Source: Aestuariivivens marinum (GTDB lineage: Bacteria > Bacteroidota > Bacteroidia > Flavobacteriales > Flavobacteriaceae). From it: 64,000 bases of DNA. A program made the position numbers and the translations under genes. Location: assembly GCF_022662175.1 (NCBI RefSeq), contig NZ_JAKMCR010000001.1:620001-684000 (forward strand). The letters run 5' to 3'. Below are positions 26,274 to 34,748 of this stretch, in pieces (positions within the stretch are counted from its first letter, which is position 1; each line of letters opens with the position of its first letter). Below the pieces are notes generated by a model. The model was not told where the DNA came from, searched no databases, and saw only the letters and a program-made list of their open reading frames with translations.

Positions 26274-26753
26274 TTAAGAAGGGTCTACTAAGAATAATGG
26301 CTGGTCGAACTCCACTGGAGACGCATCATCAACTAAAATCTTAACTATTTTTCCCGAAACTTCAGATTCTATTTCGTTAAACAACTTCATGGCCTCTATA
26401 ATACACAGCACATCACCTTCAGCTATAGTTTGTCCTACTTCAACAAATAATGGTTTATCTGGTGATGGTTTTCTGTAAAAAGTTCCTATTATAGGTGATT
26501 TTATAGTAATGTATTTTGAGTCGTCTGACGCAGGGTCAGGAGCCGCAGGAGCTGCGGGTTCAGGAGTAACTGGTGCTGGTGCAGGAGCTACTACTTGGGG
26601 TACTGATGCCGCAGGTACTTGATGTACTATAGTAGTTTCAGAATCGGCTGCTGTTTTAATAGTAATCTTGATATCATCCATTTCGAGTTTAACCTCACTT
26701 GCTCCAGATTTTGCAACGAACTTAATTAAATTTTGAATCTCTTTAATATCCAT
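26274..26753 (-). CDS. accB: Acetyl-CoA carboxylase, biotin carboxyl carrier protein
   Basis: A 159-residue biotin carrier. The C-terminal biotinyl domain carries K123 in the EAMKLFNEIES biotinylation motif, and the preceding IIGTFYRKPSPDKPLFVEVG includes the AccB thumb-type segment. A linker rich in P, A and V (about residues 47-78) joins it to the N-terminal helical region. It lies 34 bases after fabH and 85 bases before accC on the minus strand; the partner carboxyltransferase genes accA and accD are not in this window. Confidence 0.95.
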   Translation of the reverse strand: MDIKEIQNLIKFVAKSGASEVKLEMDDIKITIKTAADSETTIVHQVPAASVPQVVAPAPAPVTPEPAAPAAPDPASDDSKYITIKSPIIGTFYRKPSPDKPLFVEVGQTIAEGDVLCIIEAMKLFNEIESEVSGKIVKILVDDASPVEFDQPLFLVDPS

Positions 26754-26787
26754 AATATGTTTATTGGTAATTGGTTATGTGGTTTAA

Positions 26788-27780
26788 TTAATTATAGGCC
26801 CATTTTAAATAAATGGCTCCCCAGTTAAATCCGCCTCCAAAGGCAGCAAAAATTAAATTATCTCCTTTTTTAAGTTGGGATTCGTAATCGTTTAATAATA
26901 ATGGTAATGTCGCTGAAGTTGTATTACCATATTTATGTATATTAACCATAACTTTTTCTTCTTCTAGTTCTATACGTTGAGCGGTAGCATCAATAATACG
27001 CTTGTTTGCCTGATGTGGCACCAACCAATCCACATTGTCTTTTGTTAGATTATTACGGTCTAAAACTTTTACTGTAGCATCTGCCATATTAAATACGGCA
27101 TTTTTAAAAACAGTACGTCCTTCTTGAAATGCATATTGCCCCCCTTGATCTATCGCTTCATGCGTAATAGGGTTCACAGAGCCTCCATAAGTGGCCTGTA
27201 AAAACTCACGTCCATTACCATCACTTCTAAGATATTCGTCCTGTAACCCTAAACTTTCTTCGTTGGGTTCAAACAAAACTGCTCCAGCTCCATCTCCAAA
27301 AATGATGCAAGTTGCCCTATCTTTATAATTGATTATTGAAGACATTTTATCGGCCCCAATTAACAATACATTTTTGTACCTCCCCGATTCAATATAACTT
27401 GCCGCTACTGACATTCCAAACAAAAAACTGGAACAAGCGGCATCCATATCAAATGAAAACGCATTTATTGCTCCTATCTGAGCTGCAGTATACGCTGCTG
27501 TTGAAGCCGCTTTCATATCTGGAGTTGCCGTGGCAACAATAATAAGTTCAATGGTTTGGGGATCTATTCCTTTTTTATTGATAAGATCTTGGGCTGCCTT
27601 TATGGCTAGGTAAGAGGTGCCTTTGCCCTCTTCTTTTAAAATGCGACGTTCTTTGATACCCGTTCTAGTGGTAATCCATTCGTCATTCGTATCAACCATA
27701 GTTTCAAGAATTTGATTGGTTAATACATAGTCTGGTACATAAGCACCAACAGCTGTAATTGCCGCAGAGATTTTACTCAT
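26788..27780 (-). CDS. fabH: Beta-ketoacyl-ACP synthase III
   Basis: A 330-residue condensing enzyme that starts fatty-acid synthesis from acetyl-CoA (or branched acyl-CoA) and malonyl-ACP. The catalytic triad is complete: C116 (DMDAACSSF), H256 (VPHQANKRI) and N286 (HKYGNTTSA). The C-terminal GGGFNWGAIYLKW is diagnostic. Its proximity to accB and accC links substrate supply and initiation. Confidence 0.95.
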   Translation of the reverse strand: MSKISAAITAVGAYVPDYVLTNQILETMVDTNDEWITTRTGIKERRILKEEGKGTSYLAIKAAQDLINKKGIDPQTIELIIVATATPDMKAASTAAYTAAQIGAINAFSFDMDAACSSFLFGMSVAASYIESGRYKNVLLIGADKMSSIINYKDRATCIIFGDGAGAVLFEPNEESLGLQDEYLRSDGNGREFLQATYGGSVNPITHEAIDQGGQYAFQEGRTVFKNAVFNMADATVKVLDRNNLTKDNVDWLVPHQANKRIIDATAQRIELEEEKVMVNIHKYGNTTSATLPLLLNDYESQLKKGDNLIFAAFGGGFNWGAIYLKWAYN

Positions 27781-27913
27781 AATTTTAGAGTTATTTTGAC
27801 CAAAAACTTACAAAAATTTGGACAAAAACATTTAAAATTTGTGAAAACTACTAAATTTTGGTGTAATAATACACAAAATTATGTGTTTTTGTATTTAGTT
27901 AAATGCACTTCAT

Positions 27914-27945
27914 AAAAAAAACGCTCATAGGTGAGCGTTTTATTA
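27914..27945 (-). terminator. Terminator after rpmF
   Basis: On the minus strand AAAACGCTCA and TGAGCGTTTT form a ten-base stem with a four-base loop, followed by a T run. It would end the DUF177-rpmF transcript before fabH. Confidence 0.85.
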
Positions 27946-27962
27946 TATGCAAGCATTATAGT

Positions 27963-28166
27963 TTATGCTAAATTCTCTACTTCTTTAGAGTTATCAATTA
28001 ATACTTGACCTCTGTAGTATAGTTTTCCTTCATGCCAATGTGCTCTGTGGTATAAATGAGCCTCACCTGTTGTAGGACAAGTAGCAATCTGTGGCGCAGT
28101 TGCTTTATAATGGGTTCTTCTTTTATCTCTTCTAGTTTTCGAGATTTTTCTTTTAGGATGTGCCAT
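27963..28166 (-). CDS. rpmF: 50S ribosomal protein L32
   Basis: A 67-residue basic protein matching L32: [21 protein letters not shown] at the start, then [15 protein letters not shown]. The zinc ribbon is lost except for one cysteine (C30), making this a C-minus, zinc-independent type. It follows the DUF177 gene by eight bases, the conserved yceD-rpmF arrangement of most bacteria. Confidence 0.95.
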   Translation of the reverse strand: MAHPKRKISKTRRDKRRTHYKATAPQIATCPTTGEAHLYHRAHWHEGKLYYRGQVLIDNSKEVENLA

Positions 28167-28174
28167 TTTATAAT

Positions 28175-28714
28175 TTATTTATCCGTTAATAATTTCTTTA
28201 ATGTGTTCCATCGAGGATCTATATCCCCTTCTGATTGCTTTAACTTATTTGGCTTTGGACTTAACTCTTCTAATTTTTTAAGTATGTCTGAATTCAACGT
28301 TCCGTCTATTACTCCAGGATGAATGCGCTTAATAGGAACTGCCAATATAATTAACTCATATATGTATTGCTGAATGTTAATTTCATGGGTTCCATGTGGT
28401 ATAATGAGAATATCTGTATACTCATCATTATATTCGTCACCAAACTTAACCACTAAATCAAAAATATTGCTAATATTTTGATTATACGGTTCGTTAGTTA
28501 AATCGCAATTTATATTGACCTCTCCTGAAACTTCAAAATGCAATTCAAGCAATGTTGCCTTTTTATTTAAAACAACATTGACATGAACGCATGTGTCGTT
28601 AAAGTCTTCATACTCAAAATGTTCAAAGAACGCTTGCTCAATGTCATATTCAAAATGATGCGCTCCAACTTTTAACCCCACAAATGGAATTGTAAACTCT
28701 TTCAAAGGCTTCAT
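28175..28714 (-). CDS. DUF177 (YceD) family protein
   Basis: A 179-residue member of the YceD/DUF177 family, almost always encoded just before rpmF and thought to affect 23S rRNA accumulation. The central [12 protein letters not shown] segment corresponds to the family's conserved C-x-R/L-C-like region, though only one cysteine is kept here. The C-terminal part ([20 protein letters not shown]...[14 protein letters not shown]) is typical for Bacteroidetes members. I choose ATG 28714 over the in-frame GTG six bases upstream. A -7 box lies 22 bases before it. Confidence 0.85.
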   Translation of the reverse strand: MKPLKEFTIPFVGLKVGAHHFEYDIEQAFFEHFEYEDFNDTCVHVNVVLNKKATLLELHFEVSGEVNINCDLTNEPYNQNISNIFDLVVKFGDEYNDEYTDILIIPHGTHEINIQQYIYELIILAVPIKRIHPGVIDGTLNSDILKKLEELSPKPNKLKQSEGDIDPRWNTLKKLLTDK

Positions 28715-28736
28715 TATCACATCTATTTTGAGCCTG

Positions 28737-28744
28737 CAAATATA
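28737..28744 (-). promoter_or_regulatory. Candidate -7 box for DUF177-rpmF
   Basis: TATATTTG on the minus strand matches TAnnTTTG and ends 22 bases before the ATG at 28714. No -33 TTG is seen. Confidence 0.4.
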
Positions 28745-28787
28745 TAAATTTTTATTTACGCTACCTTACTTATAAACATTTTTTTGT

Positions 28788-29834
28788 TTATATCTTTTTG
28801 GTTGCTTTTTTTAAAGGATTTGAACTAAGTAATTCATAATCACTTCTATTTCTGAAAATTTTAATAGCTGTAAATATAGCTTCTTTAAAAGAGCTTTCGT
28901 CTGCAACACCTTTTCCCGCTATTTCATATGCCGTGCCATGGTCTGGTGAGGTTCTAATTCGATTAAGACCTCCTGTAAAATTAACCCCTTGCCCAAAAGA
29001 TAAGGTCTTAAAAGGTATTAAACCTTGATCGTGATATGCAGCAATTATGGCATCGAAATTTTTATAATTATCCGATCCAAAAAAACTGTCGGCCGCATAA
29101 GGTCCGAAAACCAATTTACCCGATTCCTTTATATTTTTTAATGTAGGTCTCATAATAGTATCGTCCTCATTCCCAATAACCCCATTATCTCCTGTATGGG
29201 GATTAATACCCAAAACAGCAACTTTTGGTTTATTTATTCTAAAATCTTTCTTTAATGAATTGTAAATAATATCTATCTTTTTCTCAATAAGTTTTGGTGT
29301 TATATGGCTAGCAATATCCTTTACGGGCACATGATCTGTTAATAGGCCAACCCTTAAACCATTGGTTACCATAAACATTAAGCTTTCTCCTTCCAACTGT
29401 TGTGCTAGATAATCAGTATGACCTGGAAAATTAAATTTTTCAGACTGAATGTTGTACTTGTTTATTGGTGCTGTAACCAAAACATCTATGTTGTTGTGCT
29501 TTAATGCTTTGACGGCTACTTCTAAGGATTTTACGGCATAGGTTCCTATTCTAACATCTTCTTGACCAAAGTTAATGTTTACAGGTTCTTTCCAGCAATT
29601 AAATACATTAACCTTGCCCTGCTTAACTTGATCAAAACTATTAATGATATTAAAATGTATTGCTGAGTTGAAATGAGCCTTTAAGAAACCCATCACTTTA
29701 GCCGAAGCAAAAACGACTGGAGTACAAAACTCTAAGCTTCTTTCATCTTCAAAGGTTTTCAAAACAATTTCACCACCAATTCCGTTTAAATCACCTATAG
29801 ATATTCCAACAATTATATTTTCTTCGTTCTCCAT
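28788..29834 (-). CDS. pdxA: 4-hydroxythreonine-4-phosphate dehydrogenase
   Basis: A 348-residue NAD-dependent enzyme of pyridoxal-5'-phosphate synthesis (DXP-dependent pathway). Conserved segments include GISIGDLNGIGGEI, VTAPINKYNI, FPGHTDYLA with a metal-binding histidine, AAYHDQGLIPFK with the second, and TSPDHGTAYEIAG with the third. Length is typical. It is divergent from ribE, with two -7 boxes in the 62-base gap, a pairing that is common in Flavobacteriaceae. Confidence 0.95.
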   Translation of the reverse strand: MENEENIIVGISIGDLNGIGGEIVLKTFEDERSLEFCTPVVFASAKVMGFLKAHFNSAIHFNIINSFDQVKQGKVNVFNCWKEPVNINFGQEDVRIGTYAVKSLEVAVKALKHNNIDVLVTAPINKYNIQSEKFNFPGHTDYLAQQLEGESLMFMVTNGLRVGLLTDHVPVKDIASHITPKLIEKKIDIIYNSLKKDFRINKPKVAVLGINPHTGDNGVIGNEDDTIMRPTLKNIKESGKLVFGPYAADSFFGSDNYKNFDAIIAAYHDQGLIPFKTLSFGQGVNFTGGLNRIRTSPDHGTAYEIAGKGVADESSFKEAIFTAIKIFRNRSDYELLSSNPLKKATKKI

Positions 29835-29853
29835 TAAATATGATTAAGTTTTG

Positions 29854-29861
29854 TAATTTTG
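29854..29861 (+). promoter_or_regulatory. Candidate -7 box for ribE
   Basis: TAATTTTG matches TAnnTTTG and lies 35 bases before the ribE ATG. It sits seven bases from the opposed box for pdxA, so the two promoters may overlap. Confidence 0.4.
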
Positions 29862-29867
29862 ATGATG

Positions 29868-29875
29868 CAAATTTA
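29868..29875 (-). promoter_or_regulatory. Candidate -7 box for pdxA
   Basis: TAAATTTG on the minus strand matches TAnnTTTG and ends 33 bases before the pdxA ATG at 29834. Confidence 0.4.
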
Positions 29876-29896
29876 ACCAAATAAACAGAGATTATA

Positions 29897-30490
29897 ATGT
29901 TCACGGGAATTATTGAAGAGATTGGGGTAATAACTAATCTGATCCATGAAAAAGGAAACCTTAATATTACTCTTGAAAGCAACATAACATCTGACCTAAA
30001 GATTGACCAAAGTGTCGCTCATAATGGGGTGTGCCTAACCGTAGTTGAAATAAAAGACAATAGCTATACTGTTACCGCCATTAACGAAACTCTTGAAAAA
30101 ACTAATTTAAAACACTTAAGTATAGGCGATAAAATAAACTTAGAACGCGCCATGAAACTTGGCGATCGACTAGATGGGCATATTGTTCAAGGACATGTAG
30201 ATCAAACTGCAATGTGTACAAATATAGAGTCTGACAATGGTAGTTGGATTTTCTCGTTTGAATACGATAGCTCACTAAATAATATTACCATTGAAAAAGG
30301 CTCCATAACCGTAAATGGAGTAAGCCTAACGGTTGTAAATTCTAAAACCAATATGTTTAGTGTAGCCATAATACCTTACACTTATGAGCACACTAATTTT
30401 AATACATTTATTATTGGATCGATAGTAAATTTGGAATTTGATGTTTTAGGAAAATATGTGACAAAACTTATTTCTCTTAATAAAATCTAA
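29897..30490 (+). CDS. ribE: Riboflavin synthase, alpha subunit
   Basis: A 197-residue enzyme that dismutates two molecules of 6,7-dimethyl-8-ribityllumazine into riboflavin. It has the expected two lumazine-binding barrels: residues 1-96 starting MFTGIIEEIG with NGVCLTVVE, and residues about 97-190 with DGHIVQGHVD and NGVSLTVVN. No FMN riboswitch is visible in the short leader. Divergent from pdxA. Confidence 0.95.
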   Translation: MFTGIIEEIGVITNLIHEKGNLNITLESNITSDLKIDQSVAHNGVCLTVVEIKDNSYTVTAINETLEKTNLKHLSIGDKINLERAMKLGDRLDGHIVQGHVDQTAMCTNIESDNGSWIFSFEYDSSLNNITIEKGSITVNGVSLTVVNSKTNMFSVAIIPYTYEHTNFNTFIIGSIVNLEFDVLGKYVTKLISLNKI

Positions 30491-30495
30491 GTATG

Positions 30496-30693
30496 CTATT
30501 TAATTTTAAGCATCAAACTTCTAATGCCATAAAAAAGCCCACACACTAAAAGAAATATTGCATCCAAACCTACAGAAAGACCTACAGGGGGCGTAGGCGG
30601 CGGCGGCGGCGGCACATCCTTTTGCGCCATACAAACCATACTTATTAATAAAAATAAGATTGAGGTTAATATTCTTTTCTTTTGTAGCATCAT
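30496..30693 (-). CDS. Small exported proline-rich protein with C-terminal helix (PID-CTERM-like)
   Basis: A 65-residue protein with three parts: a signal peptide (about residues 1-23, ending MVCMAQ), a proline run (PPPPPPTPP), and a C-terminal hydrophobic helix of about 20 residues (AIFLLVCGLFYGIRSL) ending in a basic LKIK. This layout of polyproline, short G/L-rich signature, helix and basic tail resembles the short Bacteroidetes proteins described as having a PID-CTERM-type sorting signal, though here the PID triplet reads GLSVGLDA. Function unknown. It is convergent with ribE, whose stop is five bases away. The alternative is a simple two-helix membrane peptide. Confidence 0.55.
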   Translation of the reverse strand: MMLQKKRILTSILFLLISMVCMAQKDVPPPPPPTPPVGLSVGLDAIFLLVCGLFYGIRSLMLKIK

Positions 30694-31166
30694 GGGGGTG
30701 CTAATGTATAAAAAAATGCAATTTAACTAAAAAACCTAATAGCTGTTTTTATTAAAAAATAGGGTTTAAAACCCATTTAATCCGATTAAATACCATTTTT
30801 ATTAACATTTAACCAAAAAATAAGCTTTCAATAAAAAATAATCCCTCGTTTTTTACAGCAAGCTTAACAAATATATATAATTAAAAGTAAAGGGAAAATT
30901 AAATCTTTTATATCAAAAAACATATCACCTGTAATAGACTTATATTTTGAAACGACATCTACATTGGATTTCAAGGTAATACAAAGATTAAATTTTAAAT
31001 CATTTCAATAAGAACCCTCGGTGATATAAATATGGGATTACTTTAAACCAAAGCACCCAATTATAAAAACCAAATCCACAAAGTGTATCATGATTCTTCA
31101 ATTGAGATTTCTATTTTGAAAAAATAATTAATTACTTTTAAAATTTAATCAACAAACTTTATCAAT
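30694..31166. other. AT-rich intergenic region (473 bp), no gene seen
   Basis: This gap lies between the divergent starts of the small proline-rich gene and the NhaC gene. It is very AT-rich with stops in all frames. I see no convincing hairpin terminator, SAM-type riboswitch or coding remnant. It presumably holds promoters for both flanking genes, but no box pair meets the TTG/TAnnTTTG spacing. Confidence 0.5.
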
Positions 31167-32594
31167 TTGGCAGATACTAAACCCAAAACCTATCAATTAC
31201 TTTTACCTCTTTTATTTTTATTGACTATCATAACTATAGGTTTAGTAATTGGTCCTTATTTTTATGGTTTAAAACCAGTCCCTTTAGAGATTATATTTTT
31301 GCTTGCCGCTGCTTTTTCTGCTGCAGAGTTTATGATTTTAGGGTATAAGTGGACTGACATTCAAAAAGCCATTGTAAAAAAGATTGCAAAAGGGTTTCCA
31401 ATTATACTTATCTTTTTTTCAATTGGCATCCTTATAGGTTCATGGGTTATATCGGGTACAATTCCAATGTTAGTATATTACGGTATAAAGATTATTAACC
31501 CAGAATACATGTATGTAATTGCTTTTTTTGTTCCAATAATTTTTTCACTACTAACTGGTACATCATGGGGTTCTGTGGCAACTATTGGAGTCGTAATAAT
31601 TGGCATTGCATCAATTACCGGAGTAGATTTAGGCATTACGGCGGGTGCTATTATCGGTGGCGCTTTTTTTGGAGACAAAATGTCTCCATTATCCGACACT
31701 ACTAATTTGGCATCAGCAGCAACAGGGGTTAACCTGTACGATCATATTCAGTCCATGATGTACACTACAATACCTTCTGCTATTCTTGCCGCCATCATCT
31801 TTTTTTGTTTATCTTTTGCTTACCCTCCTTTGAACGAAGTAAACAGTGTCGCTAACTATGAAGAAACATTGGCTTCCATAGAAAGCCTATTTAACTTTAA
31901 CATCTTATTGATTATTCCCCCAATAATTGTTCTATGTGGATCCATTATTAGGAAACCTACTGTTCCAGTTATGTTATTGTCTGCCTTTTCAGCCTGTGTA
32001 TTATCCTTATTATTTCAAAATTATTCTATTGAAGACTTAATACAAACACTTTTAAAAGGCTACCATGTAAATATGGCCGAATGGACAACTACTGTACCAA
32101 AAAATATATATGTTTTGTTCAATAGAGGAGGGCTTTATGCGCTTAACGAGGCTATCTTTTTTACAATCATGGTATTTATTTTTATAGGTATTCTAGATAT
32201 GGTTAAAGCCATGCCTACTCTTGTAAATATAGTTTTTAAAGGCATAAAGAAAAAATGGATGTTAATTGTGTCCTCCTTAATAGCAACAGCTTTCACTAAT
32301 GCCTTTACTTCTAACCAAAACGCTACCAGTTTTATAATTGGAGATGCTTTTAAATCGGCTTACGACAAATTAAACATCTCAAGAAAAGTGCTATCTAGAT
32401 CAATTGAAGATTACGGGACCATGATAGAAACCTTAATCCCTTGGACTGCTTCAACTTTATTTGTTGTGGGCACCTTAGGAGTGAGTTATGCCGATTATTG
32501 GCATTGGCAACTATTATCTATTATAAATATTTTTATAGCACCTATTCTAGCCATTGCTGGTATAGGGTGCTTTTATAAAACCAATAAAACATAA
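31167..32594 (+). CDS. nhaC: Na+/H+ antiporter NhaC family
   Basis: A 475-residue integral membrane antiporter with about eleven to twelve helices. Conserved NhaC features are GTSWGSVATIGVV, GAFFGDKMSPLSDTTNLAS in the middle and NQNATSFIIGDAF...LSRSIEDYGTMIETLIPW in the C-terminal half. It would expel Na+ (or exchange other solutes) in a marine-type cell. The start is TTG; an in-frame stop lies seven codons upstream and no ATG intervenes. The PLP lyase gene follows by fourteen bases, so this paralogue may transport a substrate or product of that enzyme, as in NhaC-like amino-acid/malate antiporters. Confidence 0.85.
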   Translation: MADTKPKTYQLLLPLLFLLTIITIGLVIGPYFYGLKPVPLEIIFLLAAAFSAAEFMILGYKWTDIQKAIVKKIAKGFPIILIFFSIGILIGSWVISGTIPMLVYYGIKIINPEYMYVIAFFVPIIFSLLTGTSWGSVATIGVVIIGIASITGVDLGITAGAIIGGAFFGDKMSPLSDTTNLASAATGVNLYDHIQSMMYTTIPSAILAAIIFFCLSFAYPPLNEVNSVANYEETLASIESLFNFNILLIIPPIIVLCGSIIRKPTVPVMLLSAFSACVLSLLFQNYSIEDLIQTLLKGYHVNMAEWTTTVPKNIYVLFNRGGLYALNEAIFFTIMVFIFIGILDMVKAMPTLVNIVFKGIKKKWMLIVSSLIATAFTNAFTSNQNATSFIIGDAFKSAYDKLNISRKVLSRSIEDYGTMIETLIPWTASTLFVVGTLGVSYADYWHWQLLSIINIFIAPILAIAGIGCFYKTNKT

Positions 32595-32608
32595 ATCTAT
32601 TTTCTACA

Positions 32609-33790
32609 ATGAAAAAAGAAAACATAGAAACCATATTGTCCCACGATGGAAAAAAAGCGCATAGCAAAGGGGCTGTAGTACCACCTATATACCAAAACTC
32701 ATTGTTTACCATGAAAGACTGGGACGATGCAGAACAAACTTTTGATGATAGAATTAATAACTACATTTACACAAGAGGCAACAACCCTTCGGTAAGAATT
32801 GTAGAAGAAAAGCTGGCCAAAATATCTGGTGGAGAAAGCGCTAAACTATTTGGATCGGGCATGGCTGCAATAAGTGCATCGATACTATCATGCATCAAAT
32901 CAGGAAGTCATATTATTACCGTGAAAAATATTTATGGCCCTGCCAACAATTTATTGCAAAACTATTTCAAACCAAAATTTAATGTTGACGTTACCTATAT
33001 TTTGGGAACAGATATCAAAGAATTTGAAGATGCTATTCAGCCCAACACCTCATTAATTTATTTGGAAAGTCCCTCGTCTGTTATTTTAAGCTTACAGGAT
33101 ATTGAAGCTGTAGTTAAACTAGCAAAACCTAAAAACATTAAAACCATTATTGACAATACTTGGAGCTCACCTATTTTTCAAAAGCCCTTGAGTCTTGGCG
33201 TTGACTTGGAAATACACTCTTGTACAAAATACATTGGCGGACATAGTGATGTAGTAGCTGGTATTGTAATTGGATCTAAAAGAGATATCGACAACTTATT
33301 CACTAAAGAATTTGAATTGTTAGGAGCAAAACCTGCTCCTTTTGAAGCTTGGTTGCTTTTAAGAAGTTTGCGTACCTTAAAAATCAGGATGGACCAGCAC
33401 CAAAAAAGTGCTTTGGCCGTAGCTCAGTTTTTAGAAAGCCACCCTAAAATTGAAAAAATAAATTATCCAGGTTTAAAAAGCTTCCCGCAATACGAATTAG
33501 GCAAAAAGCAAATGACTGGCTATGGAGGGCTAATGAGCTTTCAATTAAAAACTCCTGATTTAAATAAGATTAAAACTTTTTTTAACAACTTAAACTTATT
33601 CCAAATTGGCGTGAGCTGGGGAGGTCATGAAAGTTTAATATACGCTCCTGCCATAAGCTATCTTAAAGAGCTTAGCAAAGAGCAGTTTGAAGGTATGGGT
33701 ATTAGCTTAGGAGATATGCGTATATCAATAGGTCTTGAAAACACTGAAGATTTAATTGATGATCTTTATAACGGCTTGAAACTGATATAA
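32609..33790 (+). CDS. Cys/Met-metabolism PLP-dependent lyase (cystathionine/methionine gamma-lyase type)
   Basis: A 393-residue fold-type I PLP enzyme of the cystathionine beta/gamma family. Visible are YIYTRGNNPS (Y54 and R56 contact PLP of the neighbouring subunit), the GSGMAAIS phosphate-binding loop, IDNTWSSP and the PLP lysine K207 in IHSCTKYIGGHSD. Sequence alone does not separate cystathionine beta-lyase, gamma-synthase, gamma-lyase or methionine gamma-lyase. Pairing with an antiporter suggests a catabolic lyase, an inference. A strong terminator follows. Confidence 0.85.
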   Translation: MKKENIETILSHDGKKAHSKGAVVPPIYQNSLFTMKDWDDAEQTFDDRINNYIYTRGNNPSVRIVEEKLAKISGGESAKLFGSGMAAISASILSCIKSGSHIITVKNIYGPANNLLQNYFKPKFNVDVTYILGTDIKEFEDAIQPNTSLIYLESPSSVILSLQDIEAVVKLAKPKNIKTIIDNTWSSPIFQKPLSLGVDLEIHSCTKYIGGHSDVVAGIVIGSKRDIDNLFTKEFELLGAKPAPFEAWLLLRSLRTLKIRMDQHQKSALAVAQFLESHPKIEKINYPGLKSFPQYELGKKQMTGYGGLMSFQLKTPDLNKIKTFFNNLNLFQIGVSWGGHESLIYAPAISYLKELSKEQFEGMGISLGDMRISIGLENTEDLIDDLYNGLKLI

Positions 33791-33815
33791 ATTTTGATTG
33801 CTCAATGTAAAAAAT

Positions 33816-33841
33816 AAGCCTTGCAAAAATGCAAGGCTTTA
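33816..33841 (+). terminator. Terminator after nhaC-lyase operon
   Basis: AAGCCTTGCA and TGCAAGGCTT form a perfect ten-base stem around four A residues, followed by T. The T run is short, so it could be partly attenuating. Confidence 0.75.
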
Positions 33842-33848
33842 CATTCTC

Positions 33849-33920
33849 TTAAAGTGCTTCTAAATGTTTTATCACAACTTTTGCATCATTCATGATAAAA
33901 CACCCATGGTTGCAATACAT
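33849..33920 (-). pseudogene. Possible decayed gene tail (coding-like remnant)
   Basis: On the minus strand a short frame reads MYCNHGCFIMNDAKVVIKHL-EAL and stop, and the neighbouring frame just upstream reads IEAKCIATMGV, as if one frameshift broke a longer protein end (…KCIATMGV + FIMNDAKVV…). The amino-acid composition looks like real coding sequence, but no family is recognised and the piece is short. A perfect ten-base inverted repeat (33865-33874 and 33893-33902) falls inside it. Confidence 0.2.
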
Positions 33921-33946
33921 TTAGCTTCTATAAAATTTATCTTTGT

Positions 33947-34567
33947 CTAGTAATAACTTTGGGTAAGTGCTTTTATATGTGCATAGATATCAACTCCATT
34001 AACTACTGCCTCAACAGTTTCTTTTTCCATTTTAACTCCTTTAACATCATTTACCCAACCATTTGGAGAAATAGCTTTAACACCATAGAATTTACCTTCT
34101 TTATTAATCGCTTTAATATTGATAATATTTCCAGATTGACTTACGCCCTTAACATCTAACACCTCTCCCTCTGCTGTTAAAGCCTTAATTTTTATAATAG
34201 TCCCATCGGTATCTAAAGCCTTAACGGGCATATACATGTTTTCACTAACCAGCATTTTAACAGGTAATCTTTTACCATTTACAAAGGCTTTAATATCTAA
34301 AACACTCCGTTGATTCTCGTCTTGGATTGCTTTAACATCATATATGGTTCCATCTTCTCCAATTGCCTTAACATCTAAAAGCTTGCCGTCTGGATGTATA
34401 GCTTTAATATGCCATATAACCTCGGTTAAATTATTCGATTCTGAACTATTAGAGTCCTGAACAAGGTTAACAACTGTTTTATCATCTTTACAGCTGGTTA
34501 ATAAAATAAAAAAACCAAGGAAAGCAGCAATTTTTCCAGGTTTTAATTTAAAAATAAAAGTTTTCAT
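33947..34567 (-). CDS. Lipoprotein composed of 12-residue IKA/VKA repeats
   Basis: A 206-residue lipoprotein. The signal (about residues 1-26) ends in LLTSC with C26 as the lipidated cysteine; I chose the ATG at 34567 because it starts this signal, not the longer frame to 34636. After a short S/N-rich linker, residues about 52-206 are built of about eleven tandem units of twelve residues, consensus (I/V)KAI-x-x-(D/E)-G-x-(I/L)-x-D, for example IKAIHPDGKLLD, VKAIGEDGTIYD and IKALTAEGEVLD. The regular spacing suggests a beta-solenoid or stacked-hairpin fold on the cell surface. No catalytic motif; function unknown. It stands alone between the lyase operon and the integrated element. Confidence 0.75.
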   Translation of the reverse strand: MKTFIFKLKPGKIAAFLGFFILLTSCKDDKTVVNLVQDSNSSESNNLTEVIWHIKAIHPDGKLLDVKAIGEDGTIYDVKAIQDENQRSVLDIKAFVNGKRLPVKMLVSENMYMPVKALDTDGTIIKIKALTAEGEVLDVKGVSQSGNIINIKAINKEGKFYGVKAISPNGWVNDVKGVKMEKETVEAVVNGVDIYAHIKALTQSYY

Positions 34568-34748
34568 CTGTATAAATATTAGTTGATTAGTATTTCTATA
34601 GGTAACAATAATTAAATAGAACCCTATAAATTTCAATGTTGCCGAATTTAACCTAATACCAGAAAAAAAACTATGATAAAAGTCATCTTTTTAATACCGC
34701 ACAAAAATGGTTTTTAGTATATCATGACTAAGAAAACAACACCTCGTC

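Noticed and set aside
29854-29896. FMN riboswitch upstream of ribE
   Set aside because: The leader is too short and lacks the conserved RFN-element helices; ribE here is next to pdxA rather than in a rib operon.
30694-31166. SAM riboswitch before the nhaC-lyase pair
   Set aside because: No SAM-I or SAM-II core sequence or pseudoknot could be traced in the AT-rich region.
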